Assembly: GCA_038373885.1 (NCBI GenBank)
Contig: JAWZYV010012243.1
Span: 284,067 to 348,066, forward strand
Origin: Cheiracanthium punctorium
Lineage: Eukaryota > Arthropoda > Arachnida > Araneae > Cheiracanthiidae
DNA: 64,000 nucleotides
Direction of reading: 5' to 3'
How positions within the stretch are numbered: position 1 is the first letter of the stretch; every line of letters starts with the position of its first letter. The notes under the pieces are model-generated. The model was not told where the DNA came from. It worked only from the letters and a program-made list of their open reading frames with translations, and searched no databases. This document shows, in pieces, positions 1-51,295 of the stretch. The translations under genes and the position numbers were made by a program.

Positions 1-154
1 GCATGCCATACAGCATATTGGAAATAGTATTTCTGCTTTGTTCCAAAAGCATGATCATTTAATGCCAGTGAAAATTGCCAAATATGGTAACCGGGATGCT
101 CATTTTTTCAATTTTTTATTAAACACTTTTAAAGCAATTCAAATTCCAAAATTT

Positions 155-265
155 TTTTTATGGCGATGGCTTTTCTTTGTCTTATTTAGCCAGTGTGCCA
201 AATTTGTTCCAGATCCGATGAACGGTCTAGCCCCCTATAGCGAATAAGCATACATAAATACATAC
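155..265 (+). repeat. Dispersed repeat, copy 1 (related to 35745-35860)
   Basis: This segment matches, in reverse orientation, the sequence at about 35745-35860. Shared blocks include CAGTGTGCCAAA, GGTCTAGCC and CGAATAAG in the same order, with small indels between them. It is a member of an interspersed family whose class I cannot name. The short open frame across it reflects the repeat, not a gene. Confidence 0.5.
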
Positions 266-904
266 TTCTCATTAGCATATAGTGCTACTATTAGGGAGGA
301 TATATAATAAATTGCAAAGTCATGTAAAAAATATTATAGAATTTTATGACATGTATTAAAATTTTCAGGGTATTATAATTGAATAAATACAAAATTTAAA
401 TTTTTACAGTAGAATGACCCACAAGGGTTGTGTAAACATAGGTTTTCGAAGTTAAAATTTACAAAAAGAAAATTCTTCTTTTTGTATTAAGAATTAATGT
501 ATATTGCTCTTTTTATACTTCTTTCTACCCCCATCATTGATTATTTTTGAACTTTCTTTTTGTAATTGAAATTTTGGACATGAAATGAGGATACACCCTT
601 CTAACAAATAATACACTTTTATGAAAGAAATAATGAATGCATAGTATCTTATTAGAGCATTCCAATACACATATAAAATTAAAATTAATTTTTGTTTTAA
701 AACTATTGCTTTAATGGATATTTACAGGAAAAATGAGAACTTAAAAGTTACAATTTTAAAAAGAAAGTGATTTATTAAATTTATTTTTTAAATGATATTA
801 AAAAACTTTTTGTTTAAATAAACCTGTGTGTTATAGTAAAAATAAAATTTAGGCTGGTTAAAAATTATATATAAATCTCATAATTGATTTTTTTAGAAGT
901 TGTA

Positions 905-1075
905 TTTTTTTTTTCTAATGGGCAGGCACTGGCCACAAGCCTTTTGCCATAACTACCCGAAGGTGTGGCCATTTTATTATGGGGGCACCTAGTGGGCGGC
1001 CACATTACCCCCTATGAAGGGACACATAGACAACCACGCCCAGTCGGGGATCGAACCCCGGCCGCCGGGATTCTC
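905..1075 (-). mobile_element. tRNA-derived SINE fragment
   Basis: On the minus strand the stretch near 1040-1065 reads as a tRNA T-arm: a GGTTCGATCCC B-box of a pol III promoter flanked by a CCGGGG/CCCCG-type stem. A G/C-rich body of about 130 bases follows, far less AT-rich than its surroundings. No convincing A-box half is visible, so the copy is 5'-truncated or diverged. A free tRNA gene is unlikely because the acceptor stem and anticodon arm cannot be found. Confidence 0.5.
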
Positions 1076-2008
1076 TATTACATTTATATTGTAATGGAGG
1101 ATACAAAATGTTATGTTTTGCTTTCTATATCATGTTGATTTAAAGTTAACCCATCGTTTATTTTAGATTTTACTAAAAAGGTGCTTTATTATTAACAAAA
1201 AAAAAATTAGTAAATAAACAATTCTTACTTTTTAAAATCAAGAGCAGAGGATACACAAAGATCTATTTGACTTCAGAGAGAAAAATGCTCAAATTCTTAC
1301 GAATTAAGCTGTTCCGTACACGAATTAAACTTCCATGTGCAGAACAGATATTGAAAATAGTTATACCTGTGCTTCTAATCCTCTGTAATGAGATGACAGG
1401 ACTGCCATTTATGGTAAATTCTTGTACCTAATTGCATTTTGAACGGAGGATACAAGAAAGACTGTAACTATAATTCGAAAGATAATTAAGGCTGAAATTT
1501 TTATTTCTTTTGCAACAGAATTCATTTGAACTGTACAAAAACATCTAGTAACTAAAATACTCTATTAAATTTATATCCATTTTTGTATTTAACAAATAAG
1601 TGAAAAAGTAAATGGAGAAAAATATGCTGTGACATGTAACAGAAATATAAAGGTATCCTTCTGTTCATTGATAAAAGCAAATTAAAAAAATAACATCATC
1701 AGTTTTTATTAATTGCATTTAAAAATCTGTCATAATATTTAAAATGTCTTGCAAAAATATTTTAAAATAATTATTTCTAAAAAATATGAACCAAAAGCTG
1801 CAAATACGTTTTTTGTAGAATGACTCCTGCTCAAAATATATCTTAATGAGAATATGTGTCCCACACACTATTAAAATAGTGTATAAAGTTTCAGCATTTA
1901 TCATAAAAACTCACTCTCAAAAATACATAAATACTTCTATTACTGCATAATACTAGTATTAGTTTATATTTTAGAATCAAACTGAGGCATATATTTTTTT
2001 TTTCTTAA

Positions 2009-2506
2009 CCCCTTCCGCCCTGACATCCTGATAATAAAACACATCTTTGCATTACTCTATATTCTTCATTTTCAAGAGTTTTAACACTAAAACCTAGTGT
2101 CCTACTAATAATACATGCAAGAATAGCAGAATGTAATCATTTTTGCTCTGCAGATGGCAGAAAATCTCCAGCAGAAAAGATAATGGACATATCAAGCCAT
2201 TTGAAGCTAAAAGTTAAATGCAAATTTATGAATGCATGAATGAACTCATGCATTTTGATTGCATGCAAAGATTGAACTATTTTCATGTTTTCATGCACAG
2301 GTTTCATACAAAATAACTGTAAAAGGTTTTTCTCATTTTGCTCAATTATAGCGTCATGTCCTAATTATTAAAACATTTTAAAATTTGTTTGGTAATTACC
2401 TGAATGTTATAATATTTCATATATAAAAGTACTTACATATAGTGCAGCACATCTACCAACTCATTGATTTTTTATGTGCTCTATTCAAAATTAAGGACCG
2501 AAGGGG
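2009..2506. mobile_element. piggyBac-like MITE with TTAA target duplication
   Basis: The ends are inverted copies: the left end reads CCCCTTCCGCCCT and the right end, reverse-complemented, reads CCCCTTCGGTCCT (11 of 13 match). Each is directly flanked by TTAA (2005-2008 and 2507-2510). TTAA duplication with CCC-starting termini is the signature of the piggyBac superfamily. The 498-bp interior has no coding frame, so this is a non-autonomous copy. It lies about 210 bp upstream of the first visible RSK exon. Confidence 0.6.
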
Positions 2507-2693
2507 TTAATTAAAATGAATTTTGGTGGAATATAATTAAAATGATCATTGCAAAATCAAATTTTAATGATAAAGGTATATGCTTGTATGACACAGCATT
2601 AATATTTTCTTGTGTGACTTTCCAAAATAGTAATTTCATCTTTCAAGGCATTTCTAGAGATCCAAAATGTTATAATCAAAGAAAGAGATTTAA

Positions 2694-41840
<39,147 letters not shown>

Positions 41841-41873
41841 AATATATTTTACTGACTTGTTTAAATTAAAAGA

Positions 41874-41879
41874 AATAAA
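41874..41879 (+). promoter_or_regulatory. Possible proximal polyadenylation signal AATAAA
   Basis: AATAAA lies 34 bases after the RSK stop codon, which would give a very short 3' UTR. Another AATAAA is at 42069-42074, and many more follow in this AT-rich stretch, so the real site cannot be fixed from sequence. Confidence 0.3.
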
Positions 41880-42068
41880 ATCAACTGAAGTGTATGATTA
41901 AAGCTACCTTTGTGGCTTTTTGCCATCATCTACAGAAATAATTCAATGTTTCTGTGAACTTAATTTTTAAAAGCTTATTATTTTACATATCAGAAGAGAT
42001 TTATCAGTTTTCTATTTGAAGCATTTTGATTTTAATGCTGATTATTTTTTATTATTGGAAATGACGTG

Positions 42069-42074
42069 AATAAA
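42069..42074 (+). promoter_or_regulatory. Possible polyadenylation signal AATAAA
   Basis: AATAAA about 230 bases after the RSK stop, followed by a T/G-containing stretch (AGTTTTATTTCC). A plausible alternative to the site at 41874 for the RSK mRNA end. Confidence 0.35.
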
Positions 42075-44342
42075 AGTTTTATTTCCAACTTGAACAAACA
42101 TTTTTAATGCATTGTCATGGTCAGGGTTCCCTTGGGCAAAAAATTGAAGCCTTAAATTGTTGTATTATAAAATATAATTATAATTAATTAAATGTCATTC
42201 TTGTGTAATTCATGGCGCTTTCTGTTCAAACAGTGGTATATATTAATCCAGGGCTGGCTTTTGCATTGGCTTTTTAAATCTGTACAGCTGTCAGTTCTAA
42301 GAACTGAAGACTAACTATTTGGAGTATCTTTTCAAGCACTTACAAGTTTTCAAAAGGGGTTCTCAAGAAAACCTAAAGTCTGAAAAAGGGGATCTTGGGG
42401 ATCCGATGATTTGAAAGGAAACTGTGTCTTAGGAAAAAAATAGGTAAAACCTGTGCTATAGCTAGTCTGCGCTATCTCTGCTATTTTTGAGATCCCAATA
42501 AGCCACTGAAAGCAATAAAACAGATTTTATATATATTATTTTAGATGCAAGATATTAAAATTGTGAAATAAATATATGAAAATTTTCAAACTCCCATTAG
42601 TTAAGGTATCTAGTAATGTTGGATGTGCATGTCATATTAAATAGAATTTTAATAAGTATATGACTCATATTTATGAGAACATTTGATAGACTGACATATA
42701 TTACCCTTAAATGCACATTTCTAAAAAATAAATAAAATGATTTTATAAAATTATTAATGTCTTGAAAGGTAAAAATCTTATTTATTAACTCTTATTCTTA
42801 TATTACTTCTATTACAATTTTCTAAATTTAAATATTTCCATTCCTCAATCTGTAATTTCCACTGTTTTCTCCTTAATGCAAGCTAGGGTAGTTGCTTATT
42901 TTTCAATTTTATTCAGTGGGAACCTTGAAAATAATTGTTATATAGTCAGAATGTTTGAGAACTTTAATTTAAGCAAGTTTTGTGTAATTTGACTTGATCT
43001 TGATGTACGAGACTTACAGTTGTATTTTTTATGGGTAGTTGTTTTTGAGAATAGTGTGATTTTTCATGCCTTGAAGTTTGTAATTATAGTACTTGAGTAT
43101 AATTGTGGTCATTGTCGTGAAAATGTTTAAAAACTTTTAATACATGTATTTTGTATATGTAAATATGTGTGGAAATGTTTTATTTTTAACTAAATTACTT
43201 TTGGCTAATGTCTAAGATTTTTGAGTGAATTTCATTTTACATATAAAAATTTCAAGCATTTAGATCTTGCTAGTCACTGTTACATTCATTTCAAATTTGT
43301 GCTTTATTATGTTTACAATATGTGCCATGGTTATATATGTATAATATTCTTGAATATTGCATAAAGATATAGTTAAAATTATCCACTCTGTAATATACTC
43401 TCCTCATGTATATAGTAAGGAAAATCTATATAACAAGAAGAAAACTATTTAAGAATTTTTTGTCTGTGTTTACAAATATTTTATAGAAAAATATCACAAT
43501 CTATTGCTGATTTAGAATAGGCAATTTAACAAATCATCCTTGTATTTTACATGTTTATGAACTATTTTTTCTTGAAAGTAAATTAAAAAATCAGCATAGT
43601 GAATTTTGTTCAAGTGCTGTTTCTTAGAATTGAAATTTTATTGCACTAAGCTGAATGAAATAATTAATATTAATAATTTATTTTTGACTATAAAAATGCA
43701 TTTTAAGATTCTTTTTAAAAAGATTGCTTTTTATGTATGTTTTAAAACTACTGTTTGAATTACTACGTTCTATTATTCAAACTAATATTTTAAGCCATCT
43801 AATTTAATTAAATTATACGGTTAAAAAAAGTAGGGTATCATATGAGAAAATACCAAAATGTAAATTTATTAATTTATTGTACATGTATATACTGTTTAAT
43901 TTTAAAGTTTTAATAGTAATTTTAAGTTTGTCTCTTTTTTGTTTGATTTTTGTAAAGTGAAGCAGCTATTAGAGAATACATTTTGGTATTTTTAAAATGA
44001 TATTTTAATTTCAGTCTTTCTGAAGATGAGTTAAATTTTTATTTTATCAAATTTTTCAATTTGGAGAGCATTAATAAGATTTTTGTGCAATTCTTGCAAA
44101 TTTACTTACTTAAAATTGCCTGAATATACACTATACATATTTCATTAGTGCTCTATTTTATTAAGATGTAAATTTTAGTCTAATTATATATCTATTTATT
44201 TAAATCATAAATATTTAAATTTTTTACTGCTTCTGCTTGTTCTTGCTTTGGCAGTATTAAAGAATCAAATATAATTCAAAATAGCATGTTAGCAAATCAA
44301 AATTCCAAATGAGTTCATTAAGTTGCTTATAAGAATAAGACC

Positions 44343-44897
44343 TACCATATTTTCCCACGTATACGTTGATCCCGCATATAAGTCAACCACCCAATTTCTC
44401 TGTTAAGAAATTTAATTTTTTTCAAAAATACATGTATTCAAAATCATCTGGAAAAAAGAGAAAGTACTGAATATACAATAATAAAGATAATAATATACAA
44501 AAGTAGTATACAAAATTAAACTGGTAATTAATAATAATATTATGACACAACTGAGAGATAGGGTAAAGTAGTATATACAAAGTTAAACTGATTCAAGATC
44601 TGATTCAGTATTGGACTCGCCATACAATTCACAAAATTCCTTTGTCATCATCAGCTCATCATGATGCAGGTTTTCAATCGCTGTATCGCTACCTTCTTCC
44701 TAATATGGAAATCGACGTCACTGTGTTATGGAATGCGGGAGCAGAACAATTGTCTTTCAAAGGGTCATGTTTGACTTCTGATTAAAAAAAAAATTAAGGA
44801 CTCTTGTATAAATCTCCCCCCTCACACACACACACACACTTTAAAGCCATTTTTTTTTGTCCAAAATTTCTTGACTTACATGCGGGTAAATACGGTA
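44343..44897. mobile_element. MITE with TACC(A/G)TATTT termini (555 bp)
   Basis: The left end reads TACCATATTTTCCCACGTAT and continues to CCCGCATATAAGTC. The right end, reverse-complemented, reads TTACCGTATTTACCCGCATG followed by TAAGTC. The inverted ends differ by a short deletion in one copy. Such TACCGTATTT/CCCGCATATAAGTC termini are found in widespread non-autonomous DNA elements, but I do not assign a superfamily. No clear flanking duplication beyond a possible TA. Confidence 0.55.
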
Positions 44898-47800
44898 ATT
44901 TTTAAAAATCAAATTTGTAATTTTCTGCTAAACATTTTATGCATAGAATCTTTAGAAGTAATCATAAGAAAAACCAAGAGAATCATTTTGTTAATTTATT
45001 CCAGTTTAGGGAAGTATTGTTATGTAATGTAAAATGGATGTCTTATGTTTTACTTGGAACTCTTTTTCTAAATATAGATTTACAACTCCGAATATGCTCA
45101 TTTCACAATCTTTGAATCTTTGACATTTAAAAGTACTCTGTCAAATAAAAGGATATTGCATGTAATAATTAAATTTATCATTTAGTTATATTTTGAAAAT
45201 AGTTTAAATAAGTTGTTACTACATTGTGGAAATGAAGTCATAATTCACTTCAAAATTCCACTGGGGCTTATTCAAATTGACTCATGAAATGTAACAGGAT
45301 TCATATTTAAAATTTACATACAAAATTTGCAAGATAAAAAGAAAGTTTATTTTACTAAAGAACTGCATATTATTTATGGAAAGTCATTGAAAATTGCTAA
45401 CTAGAAAAAATGCTAATTATCATTCATAATCATAATGTATTTAGTGTGTGTATTACAGATCATACCTAAAACAACAGAAACACAACATTTGAACTCGAAG
45501 ACAAAATTCATTTTTGAAAACACAAATTTCAGTACAACTTGCAATTATTACACTGATGCATTACCCTTTCATTATAAATTCCACGAGCATCGCTCAGACT
45601 TCCCAGTACATAATTGCTGTAGTAAATTCTCCTTCCCTCTTTTTGGAGAGTTTAAATTGGTTTCGATTCACCCGTGACTGGTTTGCTTTGATTCTTGATG
45701 GATTTGTACATTGTAAGTGCTACTTTTTTAGGATTATGGATTATTCCAGTATGGATTTTGCTTGGTTTATGCTTTCCAAATTTACAGATGCCTTTTTTAA
45801 AATCCATTTTTCAGCGCTTATGCTTTAAGTATTACTAATATCCCATGGCATTTCATGTACTGAAAAAGTATTTTAGTTTACTCATATAAAACTAAACTGA
45901 ATTTTCTCCAAATTTAAATGTAGATACCTTACGTGCTCTTTGATAGGGGAGGGGGGGGGTCTTTCTTCGAGAGATGTATGCTATGAAAGAAAGTTTTTCA
46001 AGAAACAAACAACTTTAGCAAAAGTATCTCACTGGCTCAAAGAAAAAGTGAGATACAAAATATATTCACTTTAATGTATTAAAAAAAAAAAAAAAAGTAA
46101 AATTCTTTTTCTTTTTTTTTCCCCCTTCATTTTAAATCAAAAAGTACCTTTTTGATGCATACAATTGTACAATGCTGTATGGATGTTTAATTCAGTATTA
46201 ATTCTTTTATTAATCATTTAATTGATATGATTTTATTATTTTAAATGTTAAAATGTTCATAATTCAAATTTCCATATTTTCCTTTGCTATTAGCTATCAA
46301 TTTATTTACGTTATATAGTTATAATTGGAGTGAATATATAAATATCTTTCAACTGAATTCATATATGGAAGATAATTTCTTGAATTACTGATTTTTATTT
46401 ATTTATTTATTTACTGAAATTCAGTCAATTCATTACTCAAAATTGTTGAAAATAAATAATAAATGTTTGTAATTGAATCTACATGTCTGAAGTTGGCATC
46501 CTTAGGTGTGTTTCAGGGTGTTTTCATGTGATACAAGTTTGAAAAGTGGTGTTTTGCCTGTATAATAGTTAAAGTCAACAGTTTTCTACCTGAAATTTTG
46601 AAACTTTTATGGCACTTCTTCTGACATTAAAACAATGTTTACTGTATGGCTAAAATGCCTTTAGACCAAAGTGTCAGGCACCTTTAAAATTGAGGTATTT
46701 GACGAAATAAATAAAATGAGATGAAAAATAAAAAATCTTAATGGTGTGGAAGGAAATGGGTTTTGTAGCAGCTAGTAAGATCCCCCCCCCCCCCTAAGCA
46801 AAAAGCTGTTGCTATTGCAAATGGGTGTAATATAATCTATTTTTAGCACAACCACTCCATAGGTCTGATGAGACAGATAAACAATTAAGAATAATGCATA
46901 TGGGAAAACAGATTAAAAGCTCAAGTGACAGAAAAATAACAGAAATGATTTAGAATACATAATTTTGGATAGATTACATTAAAAAAACATAAATTAAATT
47001 ATTATTAAATTAGATATGTGATCTTCATCGCAATGTGTTACTCTTTTGAATGTTGAGTGGTTACAAAATGTGGCATGAGAACAGCAGTTTTGCAATTTTA
47101 AATAGTTTTTGTATTTGTGAAAATTATACCTTTTTATTTCTAATTATTATAATTTTCTAATTTCTAAAATTACAAATCTGCAGATACAAGTACACATATT
47201 GCAGCAAAAGATGCATATAAAATAGCATATAGCAATTGTGTTGACATTTAATTAGAATGCATTTTATTTCAGTGATAAAATACATTTTGGCTATATCCCT
47301 GCCATAATACTTTTTTGTATTGAAATCTTCTTAAAATTATTTATGGCATTTAAGTTTATTTTATGAAGCGTAGGTTATTTGATTGAAGAATTAGACTATT
47401 TTGTTTCTCTCCACCCCTGGTATCTCACTATAAAAGCATGCATTTGTTTTAGATGAATCTTAAATGTTTGCATTTTTGTAGTCAGTGTTTATGCTTAGCT
47501 ATGTAGAATTTTTATTCTCTAACTGTATTTCTTGTATATAAGTTGTGAAATTATTTTAATGTATGCAGTTCATTGTTCTCTCTGATTTGAAATAGTGCAT
47601 GTGATATGAACTAGTTTCACTTTGATTGTTCTCTGCTTTAAAGCTATATAACAGGGTTCTTACATATGAGTTACCAAACTTGCCTACTTAAAATACAACA
47701 TATATTGATTTTTTAAAGGACCACTGTTTTGTTTTCTGTAATAATGATACATTAAGATAGATTTTGGGTAGAGAATTTTTTTTTAGAAAAGATACTCATT

Positions 47801-49951
47801 TAGCCTACTATATAAAGGGAAAAAAAATTCTTACTTTGCGTGGCAAGTGTTACCAAAGCCCATTAGATGCTTTTAAGGTCTTTTATGCATTTTGTCATTT
47901 ATATATTTATTTATAACTCACAGTGTCCATACTAGTAAAATGTAATCAGATAACAAAGGATAAAATAATTGATATGTTATGAACAAAAATGGCTTTTAAT
48001 GTAATTTGGTTATCCAAGGCTAACCTTTATTGTTAAAATCACATTAGGTGGTGAAGGTATTTATTATTATTGTTTTTGAAGTTGTTAATGGATGGCAGCT
48101 CTAGAGAGAAGGAGTAATGACTTACCATAGACTTTTGAAATATGAATTTCAGTAGTATACTTCCCAAGGTCTTAAAAAGGTTAAGGCAGCTCATGGGAAA
48201 GATTATTTTAAAATGTATTTTCATGCAAAATAATAAAATATGCATTTAAAAAGCAATAAAATATGCAAAGAAATTTTTTTATATATGTAAAGCACTATAT
48301 TGCCTTCTACTGATGTTATAACTCTTACTTAAAACATTTTTTTTAAAAATTGCAAGTCATAAAATATTGTTAGTTGTTATTATTACTTTTATAACTGCAT
48401 CTTTTATTTTTCTTTTACTTTTGTATCTATATTAAAGGTGTGAAATTCTGGAAATGCTTTTGTAAGAGGTGACAAAATATTACTTGATTCCTTAAATGAT
48501 CTGTGTCTTAATACAATCATATATTAAAAAATTATGGGAATTGAGACTTTTCGGCAATTAAAAATATTGAGTAAATCAACTTTTAAATTTTAGAAACATT
48601 TGTGTGTGACTTTATTTGTTACCTCTGATATGAAAAGAAAATTGGGTCATCAAGAAAGATTTTTTAGCAATAGCATTTCAGTTCATTGGAAATGCAACCA
48701 TTTTATTGTATTTTAATGTGGAATATCTGATGATGTTGCTTTTGTATAATATACTTACTATTATTCATTTGTTTGTCATTTTTTTGCTATACAGATATAT
48801 GGTTTGATTATTGTTTCCAAAATTTTTTTATTTGAAGGAAGGAATTAGAATGAGTGTTCATTCTCTAGGTCACCAATGAAAGGAGATAAAAGGTACCCCC
48901 TTGCTCAGCCTTCAATTGCCCAGGTGTAGCATGTGTGGAGGCAATCTCGTGCTGTCGCCTATTCTTTAAATATATTTACATTGTTTAGAAAAGTAATTTA
49001 AGCATACATATTTGTATGTATGTATGTATGTTGTATGTATTTGCAGTTTTTCTAATAGATTTTTGAAAGAAAAAATTAAAGAATTTCAAGACTCTTTCAT
49101 GTTGATAATTTTAACTTTTCTTAAGAATTTTTCTCTTCTCAACTAAAAAATTAGTAAAACTTTACTAGTAGCATGAAATTTTCTAAAACTCTTGGCATGA
49201 TTTTTAATCAAAAAGTTAGATTAAACAATATTAAATAAAATATTTCAATATTAAATCATTTTTAATGACTTTTAATTGTGCTTTTTTACCTCTTTGCTCA
49301 GTCTATTTCAGCAGTGTTAAATTTTATGTTAAATTAAAGCAACAGTGATGTAACTTTTGTTTTACTAGAACTTACTTCTGATTCTGCTGGGGGAAAAAAA
49401 AAAGATTTTGGTTTAACAAAATGTATGAACCCTGTTGAGATTTTCTTTACATCTAAATGTGATAATTTCAAAGGAGTTCTATGCATCAACACAGTATTGC
49501 TACTCCCAGTGTAAATATGTATTCAAATTAAGTGTTTGCTGCTATTCCTTGTCTTTTAAATGATTAAAACTGCAATGTTTAAAGTTATTTGTAGTTTCAG
49601 GTGTTTTAAAAATGCTATTTTTATTGAACAATTTAAAATAAAGTTCAGACGATTCTTTGCCTATTGTTGATAAGGATTTTTTTTTTTTTTAATTCCCTAA
49701 GAGGAATATTTTTTCTCTGTTTTGATCATTTGTGTTAGTGTGAAGTCTTGATAACTAACTATTGAACGACATATTAAAATCTCAAATGCTACTTTTTATG
49801 ATCTTTTGATCAATGATGATAAAGTATTTCTATTTAAAAATATTCCATTTTTTCTGTAAGTTTGTGAAGTTTAAAAAGATTATGTATTTTAATTTTGACA
49901 AATAATTGGAAATTAAAATGTGAATTAACTTATGTTAATAAACACATCAAC

Positions 49952-50102
49952 ACAAGGCTGTACCCAGAAGGGGTGGTCTAGGGAGTCTGGACATGAAACA
50001 ATTAGTTTCTAACAATGATAATGATTAATTTTTTCTGTGCAAAACTCTGCGTTTTCCACTATTTGGACCCTCCCTGAAATTTTTTTCTGCGTAGAGCTCT
50101 GG
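49952..50102. mobile_element. Short MITE (151 bp), ATCAAC duplication
   Basis: ATCAAC at 49946-49951 and 50103-50108 brackets a 151-bp segment. It begins ACAAGGCTGTACCCAGAA and, from the right on the other strand, CCAGAGCTCTACGCAGAA (13 of 18 match). The duplication may extend to 8 bp with one mismatch if the left boundary is shifted by two bases, which would fit a hAT-type MITE. Confidence 0.45.
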
Positions 50103-50999
50103 ATCAACGCCGGAGAAATTTTATTTCTTCATTTTCTTTTATTAATACCTTGAAACATACTTTGAAACAATTTCTGATTATTGTTTAAAAAAAAATCAAC
50201 TTTAAAATTTATTAATGTATTATAAATTGTCTTAATCAAATGTGATTACTTCGTGCATAAATTGAGATTTTTTAAATGTATAATAATGTAGGAAAATGTC
50301 AGTTTTGTTTTTATTATTACAATTATAGCTATAAATAATAAAGTGTACTGTCATTTGTTTAATTTTTTCCAAACTGAAGTTTGTGAGTGTATGACATTTG
50401 AATAGTTTAAATCAATTTTCTGGGAGAAAAAAAAAAAAAAAAAAAGCTTTTAGATGCTCAACTATAATGAAATTTCCTATTAATGTGTGTTTTTTAAAAG
50501 GAAATAAATGTAATTTATTGATTTTTGTAACTCACCATTAATTTTGGAACATTGTTGATTTTAAAGGCCTCATAAAATCGCTGCATTACAGAAATCTTAT
50601 TAAAACTTTTGCATTGTGCTTTAGTTTTTTTTAAACTTCCCAGGCGCATTGTGAAAAAATGTTTAAAGAGGGGGATTAATCAGTTAATGTAGAAATAAAT
50701 TTGTGTAACTCAATGGTAATTTCAAACAAAAAGTTTTTCTCAGAAAAAAAAGGTCAGTAATTCAATTTCAGCTGTAGAGCATTTCTCAAAAATAAATAAA
50801 TAAATTAAATTAAATTAAAAGATGTAAACATTTTGCGAAGCTCCGAAAATAGCTTTGCATAAAAAACTTTCAACAGCTTGTTAAAACAAACAGTGAATTG
50901 AGAAATTACTGCTGGTTTCATAAGAACTTTTATTAAATTAAGTAGCACAGTATCTTCTTTTGAAGGGAATTGAATAAAACTTGGCTTAAATGTTTCAAT

Positions 51000-51295
51000 T
51001 CTGGCCTGGGCTAGGCTGGCTCAACCTTTCATCTCTTGAGTGGTTAGATAAAACGAGGCCCAATCTGCTTGACAAACTGTATACTGGGGGCTCCGTGTCA
51101 ATCTAATCATCTGGCCAAGGCATATGCTTTTACACCTGCAAGCCCATTGTAGTGAAGGTGTAGTTGTACAGGGCAGGCCTTGCCCTCCATGTTTGAGCTA
51201 TTGCACTACTTACTTTTCGCTTAGATGTTGTGCTGTTTCATTCGGATGTCCAATTATCAAGGCTGCACTATTACTTTCTTTTTTTTTTTTTTAAA
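51000..51295 (+). mobile_element. tRNA-derived SINE, copy B (5'-truncated)
   Basis: Shares the body of the SINE at 27230-27510: CCTTTCATCTCTTGAGTGG, AGATAAAACGAGGC, GGGGGCTCCGTGTCA, CTGGCCAAGGCATATGCTT and GCAGGCCTTGCCC, in the same order and orientation. The tRNA head is missing. The copy ends near a poly-T run at about 51282-51293. Confidence 0.6.

Noticed and set aside
1030..1075. tRNA gene on the minus strand
   Set aside because: Only the T-arm/B-box part is present. No acceptor stem, anticodon arm or D-arm can be folded, so a SINE head is the better explanation.
45435..45828. Two overlapping open frames of 80 and 104 codons (+)
   Set aside because: Overlap in different frames, AT-driven composition, no motif or neighbour supporting either.
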